A DNA stretch of 64,000 nucleotides, taken from contig NC_057808.1 in the NCBI RefSeq assembly GCF_018294505.1, positions 223,093,325 through 223,157,324 on the forward strand, given 5' to 3'. The position numbers were made by a program, and so were the translations under genes. Under the pieces are notes generated by a model. It had not been told where the DNA came from and ran no database searches. It was given only the letters and a program-made list of their open reading frames with translations. Below, in pieces: positions 33,079 to 44,362 of this stretch. How positions within the stretch are numbered: the stretch's first letter is position 1; each line of letters opens with the position of its first letter. This DNA comes from Triticum aestivum. Taxonomy: Eukaryota; Streptophyta; Magnoliopsida; Poales; Poaceae.

Positions 33079-33849
33079 CTACGGTAGCTCTTGGCTCTTC
33101 CTGAACTCATGCAGGCGTTCGTCCAAGCGGCCGACACGCTCGCAGTACATCTGGAGCACGATCTCGAGCTCCAAGTTGGCTATTTCATCGGAGATCACCA
33201 GCTCGAGGATGCGGTGGCCATGTTCCTCTACTGCGCCCAGGTGTCAGGAGGCGGTCGAGCCTACCGACCAGCGTGTTGGCATCGAGCGGGCCGCGGACAA
33301 AGCGAATGGCGCGACCCATGCGAACGGCACGGCGGGCGTCCGGTGCAAGTATGGCGCGGCCGGCCTCTGGTGCAAGTATGGCGTAGAGGGCCTCTGCCCA
33401 CCCAGCTACAACACCGTGTCGACAGTAGGCAAGCGCCATTGGATCGGCTCTTGCTGTGCAGCACGCCGCGCCTCTCGCTCTGCGGCGCTCCAACAATCTC
33501 GTCGTGCGGCGAGCTGCAGCCTATCGGCGCGGACGCGCCTAGCTTGCTCTGTGACGCGTCATCGATCATGTTGTGCAGCGAGCTGCAGCCTGTCAGCGCT
33601 GACATGCCTAGCTTGATCCGCGATGCTCAAGCGCCATGCGCCAAAGGTCTTCTCAACCCTGGCGATGACGCGCATCACGGCATCGTCCATCGCATTGCTG
33701 GGGAGCGCCTCGGCCTCGACGGGCCGTTGCGCTTGCTCGTTTTGCTCATCGATGAGGTTGATGGCAGAGGCGGCGCTTTGGTGGGTTGGCATGCTTGGAG
33801 AAGGTGGGTGTGCTACAGGCTGCGTTTGTCGCCTCCGTGCGTCGCGCAC
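33079..33849 (-). pseudogene. Coiled-coil ORF in CACTA with three in-frame stops
   Basis: I do not recognise a family. One minus-strand frame from ATG 33849 reads an Arg/Gln/Pro start, then VEAEALPSNAMDDAVMRVIARVEKTFGAW, and a near-repeat of A-D-R-L-Q-L-A-A either side of a TGA at 33559. Two more stops (near 33418 and 33250) precede a last open stretch, HGHRILELVISDEIANLELE onward to QELP and TAG at 33079, with clear heptads. Because start, middle and end share one frame, the gene decayed by substitutions. The longer plus-strand frame over this region (33091-33927) looks like a mirror of GC-rich codons. Confidence 0.4.
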
Positions 33850-34209
33850 CGCCTAGGTTTATGCGCAATATCGCTGGGTGGCGGGAAACAAGTGAGGAAA
33901 TGGCGGGAAACAGTGGCGTGTGCATAAAACGCAATCAAATTAATGGAAACTTAGCATAGAAGGAACATCGAGCTAGCACAAGAAGTAGATGATGATCAGA
34001 TGAACACGGACCACACTAGGGAACCCGTCGGTGATGAATTCATCAATCGCAAACGGTTGAATACTAGCATTTGCCCACAACACACACGGCTTATTCCATC
34101 ACAAACAGGTCGGATGGATCAACTGTATGCCACGTATCGCACATTGTCAAAAAGTAATGCGGTAGACCTTATTTAACATGTGTTAAAAATAAAAAACAAG
34201 GACCTTGAG
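33850..34209. other. CACTA right subterminal zone, inner part
   Basis: It carries tcgcaaacgg, cacacacggc and tcacaaacagg words related to the terminal motifs, with no ORF. Confidence 0.4.
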
Positions 34210-34286
34210 GTTAAATTAACTCATGGGATGGGTCGTATCAGTCATTTAATTTGACAAATACGACCCATCCTATCAGTTAATTTAAC
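34210..34286. repeat. Foldback: 29-bp arms, 19-nt loop
   Basis: The left arm 34210-34238 pairs with the right arm 34258-34286: GTTAAATTAACT with AGTTAATTTAAC and GGATGGGTCGTAT with ATACGACCCATCC. The only mismatch is four bases, CATG against TATC. It may be a tiny MITE or a subterminal structure of the CACTA. Confidence 0.75.
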
Positions 34287-34479
34287 ATCAATGCAACTTC
34301 CCATCCAGTCACCCATCTGATGGCTGCTCCAGCCTGAGCACACTTAACTTGAGAGTTTTCTTACATGAGCTACTGGTGGAACAACTATTCCTTGCTGATA
34401 TAGGATGCCTCTTCGCATCCTTATGGCGTATCCGGATGACCGCCCGTCCCCCAGTGTCCAATAGATGTCGTGTAGACAA

Positions 34480-34930
34480 AGCATATCACATACGTCTTAT
34501 TAGAAGCAATTGTATGTGTTATTATCGGTCTTTGCACACATTTCTGATTACAGAACTGTTTGTCGCGTATCACACACATCTTGATATATTGAACCATTTC
34601 TGTTCTCTTGTCTCAACGCAAACAGTTCATCCGAGTGAACCGCATGCCGTATATCACACACACCTTGATCTGGCTGACCGTTTCTTTTGTGTTGCCTAAT
34701 CACAAATAGTTCATCCGAGTGAACCGTATGCTGTATATCACACACACCTTCATCTGGCTGCCCGTTTCTTTTGTTCCTCATCATCGCAAACAGTTAATTG
34801 AACTAAACCGTATGCCTTGCATCGCACACGCAACTAAAATCTGAATCGTGTTTGATGCATCCGTCATCGCAAACGTTTTGCACCTTTTTGATGGGGTTTT
34901 TTACATCACTGTTTGCGATTATTGCATCGC
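34480..34930. repeat. CACTA right subterminal repeats
   Basis: cagttcatccgagtgaaccg followed by (c/t)atgc(c/t)gtatatcacacacacc occurs at about 34615-34670 and 34705-34750, with diverged copies at 34490, 34565, 34795 and 34865. The repeated core is gcaaacagtt...tatcacacac. Confidence 0.65.
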
Positions 34931-34946
34931 ACACAGTTGCGTCGAA

Positions 34947-34991
34947 GGGTCGTTGATCGTAGTGTCGCGTTAGCAGCATCCTACAGTAGTG
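34947..34991 (-). repeat. CACTA right terminal inverted repeat
   Basis: Read inward it starts CACTACTGTAGGATGCTGCT and continues AACGCGACACTACGATC. CACTA is the superfamily's terminal signature. The mate is not in the window. Confidence 0.65.
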
Positions 34992-34996
34992 AAAGG

Positions 34997-35585
34997 TGTC
35001 CCCTCTTTCAATGAGATGGTGGCTATCGTTTATGGTGGAGTAGACTTTGACGATCCGACTACGAATGTGCGAGGACGTCGCACCTTAGCAATTGCTAAAC
35101 CAACTCTGAGAGGTTATTGACCATGCCGGAGCACGATCAAACTGACCACGAGGGTCTATTTCCTGCAAGCAAACGAAGAACAAGCAAGAAACTAAGATTG
35201 CAATATGGATATTGCGAATATAAGATGAAAGCTTTATTGATCAAGGTGGGGTTCTGTGACGCCTTGGTCTGGTCGTTGAACACAACCGTAGTACGCGAAG
35301 TTATAGCTATGGCGAACTTTGAATCTAAACAAAACCCAAAGTCTAAACGATGCCCTAAGGGTTGTATATATGGAGGAAGAGGGGGGAATTTCGTGGCCCT
35401 TGGAGGAGGGGTCTGAAACCAACCCTAACTCTTGTTTCCCCGCACATACGGACTCTAAAAACAGCCTATAATCAAGTATTTCGAAATTACATGGGCCTGG
35501 CCCAATAATAAGGTGACGCAACACCCAGAATAGCCTCTGAACGAAATTTATGAAGTGGCATATTGTATATTTCGTCCAAGGCTTC
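34997..35585 (-). repeat. LTR (probably 3') of a minus-strand gypsy element
   Basis: Plus coordinates start with tgtcccctctttc. The minus strand has a TATA-like CTCCATATATAC near 35363-35374, and U5-like sequence runs to 34997. It follows the C-terminal coding segment at 35590-35880. The inner boundary is approximate because no second LTR is present. Confidence 0.45.
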
Positions 35586-35589
35586 ATGC

Positions 35590-35880
35590 ACTCATTATGG
35601 TGGCTTCAAAGTCCTGGAATCATCACTTGTAACTCTGTTCTTGTTCCCCTTGTGCATGCCATCATCTCCATGCTTGGACTTGCTCCAAGATTCATATTTC
35701 TTGTCCAAGCTAGGCCCTTCATTTGTAAGCAAAACAAATGTATCCATTTTAGGCAGCTTCATATTCTAATGAACATTAGAATCATTACCAAGAAACGAAA
35801 GTACCTGGTAATTCAATTGGCGTGCGTGAGCTCTAGTAATTGGTCCAGTATGTATAGCAGCAGGGGATGTGGGTGTAACA
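35590..35880 (-). pseudogene. C-terminal tail of a gypsy polyprotein
   Basis: The minus-strand frame contains TGPITRAHARQLNYQVLSFL and then FVLLTNEGPSLD, and ends TLKPP before a stop, with one in-frame stop (near 35768) inside. From memory this tail is typical of a Triticeae gypsy family whose LTR follows directly. Only the end is present. Confidence 0.5.
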
Positions 35881-37237
35881 ATGGTATTGATGTCCTCATC
35901 ACACGGGCCTTAGACCCCGTGCGCACAGCCCACCCAGATTCAGCCACCACTGTTTCAGTGTTTTGCCCATATCTCCCACTTCCGGACTCCGATTTGGGTG
36001 TTCTTTGGCTCGTTGGAAAGCTAGAGACATGCCCGATCTGATCATCTTGGTTTTATCACCATTTATATCCATAAAATTCTGTGCATTTTGGCATCTTTGA
36101 CTAGGCCCTCCGCCATAACTTTCGCACCACCACATAAAACTTCCGCAAACTAACCCATGTTGGTTCTTATTGCATTTGTGGTTGGTTGAGTTGTGATTTG
36201 AGTCTCCTAAGGTGTTTAAACTACTTAGGGACAGTTACGTCTTCATCCACCATCGGACACTTGTATCATTCCATTGACTACATCCACCACAACATTCCGC
36301 ATCGATGACGACCATCCATCCTTTGAGACCATCTTCAACCGGAAGCAAGGCCGGTTACCCCCGACTTCGTGAAAGGTTAAGTGTGACGAAGGTATCCATT
36401 CCATCATAAACTTTTCCTTCGTTGCCATTACATGTTGACATCCCCATGATCTTTGCGTGTACCTTCATACCTATTGAGACTAGCTATCCGATTATTGTCG
36501 GGCTTCGCTAGAACTTGTGCACCATAGTGATACGATATCATATTATTGCATCATTGGATATATCGTATATTGCAATTGCTTACTCCTGTGCATATCTTGT
36601 GATACTTGTCCCATATATTTGGTTGAGGATCAATAAGAAAAGTGGAAAGGAAGAGCAGAGCAAAAAAAGAGTAAAAAAAGCTTTTAAGCAAGAAAAGAAA
36701 GATCATAAGCTTATAAGCAAAAGAGGGTTGAGCATGAAAAGATAGACTTGTGCATGAGGATACATGGAATAGGAAACATTTAGCTTGCATACATATAGGT
36801 TGGTGCCAAGTGGTGAATCATGCCCAAGTGTGCAATCAAGCTAGTGCTCTCCCACTGTTTGTGCAACACGAGCTTAGTCTTCGTTAGGCAATTTTGTATT
36901 GCTCATCCCTATAGTTGCACAAGCCCCATTATCCCACCGTGTGTGTTTCTTTATTGACCTCCTCTAGATTTGTGATCACTTGCTTTGCATTTTGAGTCCT
37001 TTGGATTTATTTCAACATTTACATATCTTGGACTTCAATTTGCATGAATTTGTGCCACTTGTCCTAAGCAAGTCACTCGATAATCTTTACATTGTAGGTG
37101 TGAGTGAACAAGTCCGGTACCAATTCCACTATTCTTTCATTTCACATTGAGTGACACGAGATATATCCTCAACATTGGGAAAAGGTAGCTTGGTATTGTT
37201 TATCTCATTTCATACTCACCTTTGCTCGAGCCTTGTG
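35881..37237 (+). other. Untranslated leader-like region before gag
   Basis: No convincing gene. Purine-rich at 36640-36730 (aaaaaaagagtaaaaaaag). I could not place an LTR end or PBS for the plus-strand gag that follows. Confidence 0.35.
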
Positions 37238-38257
37238 ATGGATAGGAAAAGCACATCATCTCCGGTCTACAACCACGTTGACGAGTTCGATGCCATGAAG
37301 AACTTCATTGATGCAAGATGGACAAGCACATGGAGGAGCTCAAGGTCCTCATCAACAACCGCAAGAGGTCTTACTCATCTTCGAGAAGACGCTCAAGTGC
37401 AAAGACTCCCGAGCTTCCATCTTCTTCAAGTACACCACGACATCGACACCGACAAGACCACGAAGCTCAAGGCCATCAAGGGCGTACCGAAAGAATGGAA
37501 GAGCAGCCTCCCGAGAGCATGTTGGCTTCTCTGCCAACCCCATGCCCATGGGCCTGTGACCCCCGTGCACACGACCTTCTACACCCCCGTGCGGACGGGC
37601 TATGCAGAACTGCGACATCGACCCAAGGTTGCGACTTCCTCAACAACATTGGCATCTTCTCCAAGTGACTTCAAGGCATCCTCGGCTTCGGATGTACGAC
37701 ATCTTCGCCTACTCCACGAGCTCAAGTCCACTACCTCCACGAGCTACTTCGACTTCAATGACGACATTGAGATTCCATTCTTTGGGACTCATGACCCCGA
37801 AGAGTACCTCGAGTGGGAGCGCAAGATGGATGACTACCTCAAGCTACACCAAGTCCCCTCCGAAGATCAAGTCAAGTGCGCCATGAGTACCTTCCACGAC
37901 TATGCGTCGACTTGGTGGCTTCACACACCTTCGAGAAGCCTCAACATGAGTTGGCCCAAGATGAAGAAAGCTATGCAGCGAGAATTTGTGCCTTCCACCT
38001 ACACGGAACATCTTCAACACCAATTAGAGAACACCATAGAATGATTCAAGTCCCTCGATGAGTACTTCAAGAACATGAAGAAAGCCTTGCGACGAGCCAG
38101 TGTGGACGACCCCATTTGGAAGAAGTTCTACTTCACGATGGGATTGAACAACAACATCGCCAAGACTCTCTTCACCAACAACCATGAGTCCCTCGACGAC
38201 ATGTACTTTGGTGCTCTCAAGGCGGAGCAAGAACTCATGAATGCCAAGTCTTCTTGA
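37238..38257 (+). pseudogene. Gypsy gag, frameshifted
   Basis: The likely start is ATG 37238 (MDRKSTSSPVYNHVDEF). The frame breaks near 37315, where the continuation is MDKHMEELKVLINNRKR in another frame, and returns near 37680. The retrotransposon gag domain is clear at about 37765-38230: FFGTHDPEEYLEWERKMDDYL, MSTFHDYASTWW, MKKAMQREFVPSTYTEHLQH, then, after TGA at 38042, SLDEYFKNMKKALRRASVDD and GALKAEQELM. Gag would assemble the particle. No CCHC knuckle or pol motif follows, so the element could not encode its own enzymes from this copy. Confidence 0.7.
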
Positions 38258-38471
38258 CCCCAAGCACACTTCGTGACAACACGCTCCAAGACAGCAAGCA
38301 TGAGGCTAGTACCACCGAGATGTCCAAGCCCGACGAGCTCCAAATAATGTTCCCAAGTTTGATTTCACCGCCATCCCTCTTTATGGCATTGATGATGCCG
38401 AGTCTACCACGACTCTTTTTCAAGACGGCGCGGCGACGAGTACGGCTACAGAGCAACTCAAGGATCAAGAT

Positions 38472-38981
38472 TTGGAGGTGAGAGACATGGTGGAGAGCAA
38501 GGATGATGTTTCCATCTCAGGAGGCGAGAGTGGTGACGTGCCATCTTCGGCCTTCATCCACGGCGACGACTACGAGATGGTTGAGCATGGGATTTTCCCT
38601 TCGACTGGTGAGGCGTATGGTGATGAGTTGAGTGACTTGTGCCACCATATTGAGAGTGAGAGTGTCTTCACCACTAGCCCCATATACGACGAGCTGCCAC
38701 AATTCCCATGTGAGGAGAGCCACCACCACCACTTGAGTGATTTGAGTGACTCCGCCATATGTGACTTTGAGTGCACCTATTTTGAGGGAGTGAGTGAGCC
38801 ACCACCACATAGAGAGAGTGAGGTAGTTGATAGGGCATGTGAGGCCATTTCAATTCCTAACAACTTAACCTCTACCTCTATTGTGTCTTCTCATTTGGTA
38901 CTAGGTCCCATATATGATGACGCGTCGATCCGCGATGACTTCGTCCTTCCTTTGGACAAGACGATGGCCATGGTGAACTAA
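38472..38981 (+). CDS. Acidic Ser/Asp/His-rich ORF after gag
   Basis: Open for 169 residues. It contains repeated D-E/H-x motifs (SPIYDELPQFPCEESHHHHL, GPIYDDASIRDDF). It has no domain I recognise and occupies the place of protease/pol. The upstream continuation in frame reaches back to about 38357 without an ATG, so it may be part of a larger broken frame. Confidence 0.35.
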   Translation: MEVRDMVESKDDVSISGGESGDVPSSAFIHGDDYEMVEHGIFPSTGEAYGDELSDLCHHIESESVFTTSPIYDELPQFPCEESHHHHLSDLSDSAICDFECTYFEGVSEPPPHRESEVVDRACEAISIPNNLTSTSIVSSHLVLGPIYDDASIRDDFVLPLDKTMAMVN

Positions 38982-39025
38982 GATGCACCCCCACATGGTT
39001 CCATCATGATGAAGGTGACCACGAT

Positions 39026-39679
39026 TTGGTCCTTGCCACCTCACCTACACCACATGAGTGGAATGAGAAAGGTGACATAGGTGATGGTGATGCTCTAGTC
39101 CCACTAGTGAACATTCTTGACATTGATTGCATGCATGATGTTGATCCACCTATTACCATGCTTCATGCTAGTATGATTTCCCCATACGATGATTTACCCA
39201 TTTATGATGAGTTTCATGATTGTCATGTGGAGTCTATTAGTTGTGATGCCATGTTGCATAGGATTTTTTGTGATAATTCTCTCGGTCACATCATGTTTGC
39301 CAATCCGCTTGACTTGTCATATGCTATGCATGAGATCACCCGTATGTCATATTTGCAATCTCATCATAGTGACTATGCATATGCCATTAAAATAAATCCA
39401 ATTTGCACATATGGCATAGATGACAAGCCCATGGTTATTGGCATTTGTTTTTCTTGTGATGATATTGATATGCTCCCTTTGCATCATTTATCTCGTATGG
39501 CATGCCATGACCACCTAGCTTCACACATGCATTGTTTGCCATGTTGTAAATTTTCTCCATATTGTGCTTCCGCTATTGCACATGAGGAGACCCCCATAGT
39601 TTCCTCATACATTTTAGGATATTTTGATCCATTCCATGATCCTAATACTTTACTTGTGTGCACAATATGCTTCCCATGA
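39026..39679 (+). CDS. Cys/His/Met-rich ORF, unknown function
   Basis: Open for 217 residues in another frame than the preceding ORF. It has unusually many H, C, M and Y residues (e.g. MLPLHHLSRMACHDHLASHM) and a repeated I-Y-D-E/D theme shared with the ORF before it, which suggests one ancestral polypeptide broken by indels. No protease, RT, RNase H or integrase motif is visible. Confidence 0.35.
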   Translation: MVLATSPTPHEWNEKGDIGDGDALVPLVNILDIDCMHDVDPPITMLHASMISPYDDLPIYDEFHDCHVESISCDAMLHRIFCDNSLGHIMFANPLDLSYAMHEITRMSYLQSHHSDYAYAIKINPICTYGIDDKPMVIGICFSCDDIDMLPLHHLSRMACHDHLASHMHCLPCCKFSPYCASAIAHEETPIVSSYILGYFDPFHDPNTLLVCTICFP

Positions 39680-39971
39680 ATAAACATGCTATTAATGTTC
39701 CATATACTTGCATTCTCAATTTGTGTCATCATCGTGTCATACATAACAACTATTCTTTCATGATGGATGACATGTTTATATACCATGCTTTCAATTTCTT
39801 TGAGCAATGCTTATATGTGCTAACTTTCACGTGCACATACACATCATGATGGATGATGTGTACATTTATCATGCACACACTTTTTTGGTTTGTGTCTCTT
39901 TTGTGTAGGTACCCAGGCATACTCGTCAACCTCGCAATCCCATGAGTTGATGAAACGAGCTCCGGAGAGCA
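39680..39971 (+). other. Inter-ORF stretch with degenerate repeat
   Basis: It contains atgatggatgacatgtttat (39759) and atgatggatgatgtgtacat (39847), followed by gtgtaggtaccc. Related copies (atgatggatgatgtgtttat, then gtgtaggatact) occur at 40761 and 40817. Confidence 0.45.
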
Positions 39972-40784
39972 ATGATGATTTGGGATCCCGTGGATTGTCC
40001 TTACCACTGCTTCCTTCGCGCACTTCTTTCACATGGCCCTCACATGGTTATGGGTTATTGTCCATTATGTCTCATTTTCCCATATTCCCATGTGCACTTG
40101 CATGATATGCTCATTTCTATGTCTTTGCCATGCATTTGTGACCCATTCCTTGCATCTCACATGACACTTGATTCTATGACTTGTATGTGTATTTGCAAGC
40201 TTGGTGGAGATATTGCTTGTTATTGTCATGTTTGCCTTGTACCCCATGCCTATGACTATACATTGATATTGCTTTGTGTTCGTGCTTGCGATATGTCATG
40301 TGCATTGTCTATGCCTATTATTTGCTCACATGACATGATTGCCATGATTTCCTCTTGTGTGTTGCATCTTCGCTCCACTAGTTTGCATGACATTATTTCT
40401 ATACTTGCTTTGTGTAGTGCATCGCCCATGATTCATACTTGCTCATTTCATGCAGTTCATAGTCACTATTGCCATGCTTTGCACATGATTCATATTTCTT
40501 ATCGCCATATGTCTCCATATGTTGCCTCTCTCATGCTAGATGACTTGCCTTGTATTGAGTGCAACAATGCTTTTAGTCTTGCTAATGAGATTACCCCCAT
40601 AGCTTTCTCGCATAAGTTTGGAGCTTGTACCATCTTTCATGTGAATCATGCTTGTCCTCCTTTGCACCATATGCCTAGTGCCATGAACATTGCCATTGTT
40701 GCATCATATTTCTCATGCACTTTCGCTTCTAATGGTTATGTGCAAGAGAAGAGAATCATCATGATGGATGATGTGTTTATCTAA
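39972..40784 (+). CDS. Cys/His/Met-rich ORF, 270 residues, unknown function
   Basis: Continuous frame rich in C, H, M and S (CDPFLASHMTLDSMTCMCIC and similar), ending in DDVFI just where the degenerate repeat recurs. The composition reflects the repeated words catgat, gcat and tgcc. It could be coding remnant or simply open repetitive DNA. Confidence 0.3.
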   Translation: MMIWDPVDCPYHCFLRALLSHGPHMVMGYCPLCLIFPYSHVHLHDMLISMSLPCICDPFLASHMTLDSMTCMCICKLGGDIACYCHVCLVPHAYDYTLILLCVRACDMSCALSMPIICSHDMIAMISSCVLHLRSTSLHDIISILALCSASPMIHTCSFHAVHSHYCHALHMIHISYRHMSPYVASLMLDDLPCIECNNAFSLANEITPIAFSHKFGACTIFHVNHACPPLHHMPSAMNIAIVASYFSCTFASNGYVQEKRIIMMDDVFI

Positions 40785-40805
40785 AATGCACATACGTTCT
40801 TTGCT

Positions 40806-41650
40806 TTGTTCAGTGTATGTGTAGGATACTTCGACTACATGTCAACTTCCACTTCCCGTGACTTGACCATTCGAGCTCTTGAGAGTGAACCACTTTCGAC
40901 CACAACGAATCTACGTCACACTTGCTTGTGCTTCGGCATTGTGAAGGATGCACAAGGACATGCTTTCAAGGTGATATCCTTCTTGAGCACGCATATTGTG
41001 GATCATACTTCATGTGTTGCTTGCACCATTTGCATGCATGTTAGAGATATTGTTTTCCTCATGACTATTGATTACTCGTACGTATCATACCCTTGGTTGT
41101 AACAATGTCATTGCTTCACATATGCCATGTCCCATTGCTTGCTACATGATTGACTTGATTGCCTCACACATGATGAACAATTGCTCTTTCCATTGTGTTG
41201 AGTGCCACACTAGTTTCACTACTCCATGTGCACATTATGCTTGGATTGTCTTGCACTTTGGATTGCCACATGTCTTTGGACATCTCATCTTATTTGGTGT
41301 TGTGAATGGTTCATATGCATACCATAGACCTTTTGTTGAGCACTTTGTGCATGCTTACTATGATCTTGAGGTATATGCTTATTCACTTGTCACACATATT
41401 TGCATCTCTACCTCCCATTTACTTGCTTGTTTCCATGAAGACCTTGATTTTGCTCAATTAATATGCTTAAATGCCATGCCACACTTCTTTGTCAAACCAT
41501 ATGTTATGCTTGATGATGACACTTGTTGGGTGAATCACCTCTTGAATGCTTGGTTTTGCACTAACGCTAACCACATTTGTTTTTCCAAGTGTTTTGTTGT
41601 CTTTGCTCCTTTTGAAGGAATTACAAGACGGTGCGACATTGGAGAGTGCC
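40806..41650 (+). pseudogene. Continuation of the Cys/His-rich region
   Basis: Two overlapping frames (40806-41102 and 41068 onward) of similar composition. The second reads into Athila LTR sequence at 41651, so its end is artificial. The element's 3' end has been cut off from view by the Athila-2 insertion (the left flank at 41646-41650 is gtgcc). Confidence 0.3.
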
Positions 41651-43166
41651 TGATGACCCGCAAGTATAGCAGATCAATTGTAGCTCTTTTCGATAAGTAA
41701 GAGTGTCGAACCCAACGAGAAGCATAAGGAAATGACAAGTAGTTTTCAGTAAGGTAGTGTCTGCAAGTGCTGAAATTGTAAGTAGCGGAGTAGTTTAGCA
41801 AGATAATTTGTAACGAGCAAGTAACGATAGTAGTAACAAAAGTGCAGCAAGGTAGCCCAATCCTTTTGAGGCAAAGGATAGGCCAAAACGGTCACTTATG
41901 ATAAGCAAAGCATTATTGAGGGTACACGGGAATTTCATCTAGTCACTTTCATCATGTTGGTTCGATTTGTGTTCGCTACTTTGATAATTTGATATGTGGG
42001 TGGACCGGTGCTTAGGTGTTGTTCTTACTTGAACAAACCTCCCACTTATGATTAACCCTCCCGCAAGCATCCGCAACTATGAGAAAGGTATTAAGAATAA
42101 ATTCTAACCATAGCATTAAACTTTGGGATCCAATCGGTCCATTACGGAATAGCGCATAAACTGGGGTTTAAGTTTCTGTCACTCTCACAACCCACCATCT
42201 AATTGCTACTCCATAATGCATTCCCTTAGGCCCAAATATGGTGAAGTGTCATGTAGTCGACGTTCACATGACACCACTAAGGGAATCACAACATACATAC
42301 TATCAAAATATCGAGCACATATCAAGTTGACATGATTACTTGCAACATGATTTCTCCCGTGACCTCAAGAACAAAAGTAAATACTCACAAATAATAAACA
42401 TGCTCATGATCATAGGAGTATTAAATAGCATATTGGATTTGAACATATAATATTCCACCAAATAAACCATATAGTAATCAACTACAAGATGTAATCAACA
42501 CTACTAGTCACCCACAAGCACCAATCTATAGTTTCGGTAACAAGATTGAACACAAGAGATGAACTAGGATTTGAGATGAGATGGTGCTGTTGAAGATGTT
42601 GATGGAGATTTACCTCCCCAAGATGGGAGAGTTGTTGGTGATGATGAGGGCGATGATTTCCCCCTCCGGGAGGGAAGTTCCCCCGGCGGAATCGCTCCGC
42701 CGGAGGGCAAAAGTGCTCCTGCCCAAGTTTCGCCTCGAGGCGGCGGCGTTTTGTCCTGAAAGTCCTCTCCTTATTTTTCTAGGTCAAAATGACCTATATA
42801 CCAGAAGATGGGCACCGAAGGTGGGCCGAGGAGGCCACAACCCACCAGGGCGCGCCTGGGGGCCCTGGCGCGCCCAGGTGGGTTGTGCCCACCAGGTAGC
42901 CCCCCTCTGGTCGTTATTTGCTCCAGTAATTCTAATATATTCCATAAAAAATCTCCATGAAGTTTCAACTCATTTGGAGTTGTGCAGAATAGGTAGCCTG
43001 ACGTAGCTTTTTCAGGTCCAGTTTTCCAGCTGCCGGAATTCTTCCTCTTGGTGTGTACCTTGCAAATTATGAGAGAAAAGGCATTAGAATTACTCCAAAA
43101 AGCATTATTATGGATAAAAACATTATAAATAACAGTAAGAAAACATGATGCAAAATGGACGTATCA
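41651..43166 (-). repeat. 3' LTR of the second Athila element
   Basis: Plus orientation starts tgatgacccgcaagtatagc and ends gacgtatca. Length is 1516 bp, uninterrupted, and it serves as the reference for the split LTR at 1-8002. GC-rich module 42831-42903; minus-strand TATA box 42791-42803. Confidence 0.9.
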
Positions 43167-44362
43167 ACTCCCCCAAGCTTAGACCTCGCTTGTCCTCAAG
43201 CGAAAACCAAAATAGGAAAACATGTCCACTTGCTTTGAGAGAGAGGTGTCGATAAAAACAAAATACGGACATAGAAGCATCATGTTGATTATTATAACAG
43301 CAACAAAATTAAACATAGGGCTATTATCATATAATTCTCATGAATAAGTAATAGTTCATCACACAATCAAAGTATAAAGCAAAAACTCTATTACAAACCA
43401 ACAAACTATGTGATCAGTCAACTTTGCAACTATAATTCATCATCTTTTTAGGAAGGGTCACGCATCGGAGCCTTTAGGCAAGTCCACATAGTCAACCATC
43501 ATATAGTCTTCTATGATTGCTAACACTCACCTCGTACCCATGAGCAAAATGTTTCAACCGGACACATAGAAAGATAGGGGCTTATAGTTTCGCCTCCCAA
43601 CATATTCACCTCAAGGGTGATATCAACAATAATGACTCATGCTATCTATATTCAACTGGACATATGTGCCTAGATCTTTCCTCACCACATGATGCTTGCC
43701 AAAGGAGAAAATAAAAGGAATAGAAGGAAAACTTTCACTCTTTGCATAAAAGTAAATACATAAAAGTAAAAGATAGGCCCTTCGCAGACGGAAGCAGAGG
43801 TTGCCATGCACTTATTTGTTTGTATGCTCAATCCCTTAGTGCAAAAGAACGTCACGTTGTATTGCCCCTTAAGATGACAACCTTTATTATGCAGTCTGTC
43901 GCTTTTATTCTTTGTCATCCAAGTTCGTACAACGCTCAATTTTCTCTTACACTAAATGATCTCACACTTTTAGAAGCAATTTTTATTGCCCTTTTTGCAC
44001 CAATGACAACTTACTTGCGGGATCTTGCTCAATCCCTAGGTAGGTATGGTGGACACTTGAAAATAAGATTTGGGTTTAAGGGTTTTTGGATGCACAAGTA
44101 GTATCTCTACTTAGTGCGGAATTTTTGGCTAGCAAAGATAGGGGGCAAGCATCACATGTTAAAGGATCTATGACAATATGACTTCTATGTGAATATAAAC
44201 AAACATAAACCATTAAGTTGTCTTCCTTGTCCAACGTCAACAATTTTGGCATATAATATTTTGATGAGGGCTCACAATCACAAAAGATTTCTAGGATACT
44301 ATATTTATATGTGAATCTTCTCTTCCCTTATTAATTCTTTCATGAGTTGCATCATTGACTAG
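43167..44362 (-). other. Polypurine tract and 3' non-coding region of the second Athila element
   Basis: actcccccaagctt (PPT on minus) comes first, then a region collinear with 8003-9212. No ORF is convincing. It is broken at gactag (44357-44362) by the next insertion. Confidence 0.75.

Larger units (their letters stand above)
18270..34991. mobile_element. CACTA DNA transposon (right end in window, left end outside)
   Basis: The right terminus read inward begins CACTACTGTAGGATGCTGCT, a CACTA-type terminal repeat. Subterminal zones with short repeated motifs lie at 18463-18670 and about 34480-34930. No transposase (TNP2-like) ORF is seen, so the visible part looks non-autonomous or gene-carrying. 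It contains broken cargo-like genes, a 510-bp tandem array and a later LTR element (25824-32538). The left part is separated from the window's CACTA sequence by the Athila-1 insertion. The 3-bp target duplication cannot be tested. Confidence 0.7.

Noticed and set aside
33091..33927. 278-codon plus-strand frame
   Set aside because: It mirrors the Ala/Arg-rich minus-strand ORF, whose start, heptads and terminal stop are more gene-like. The plus frame has no recognisable motif.
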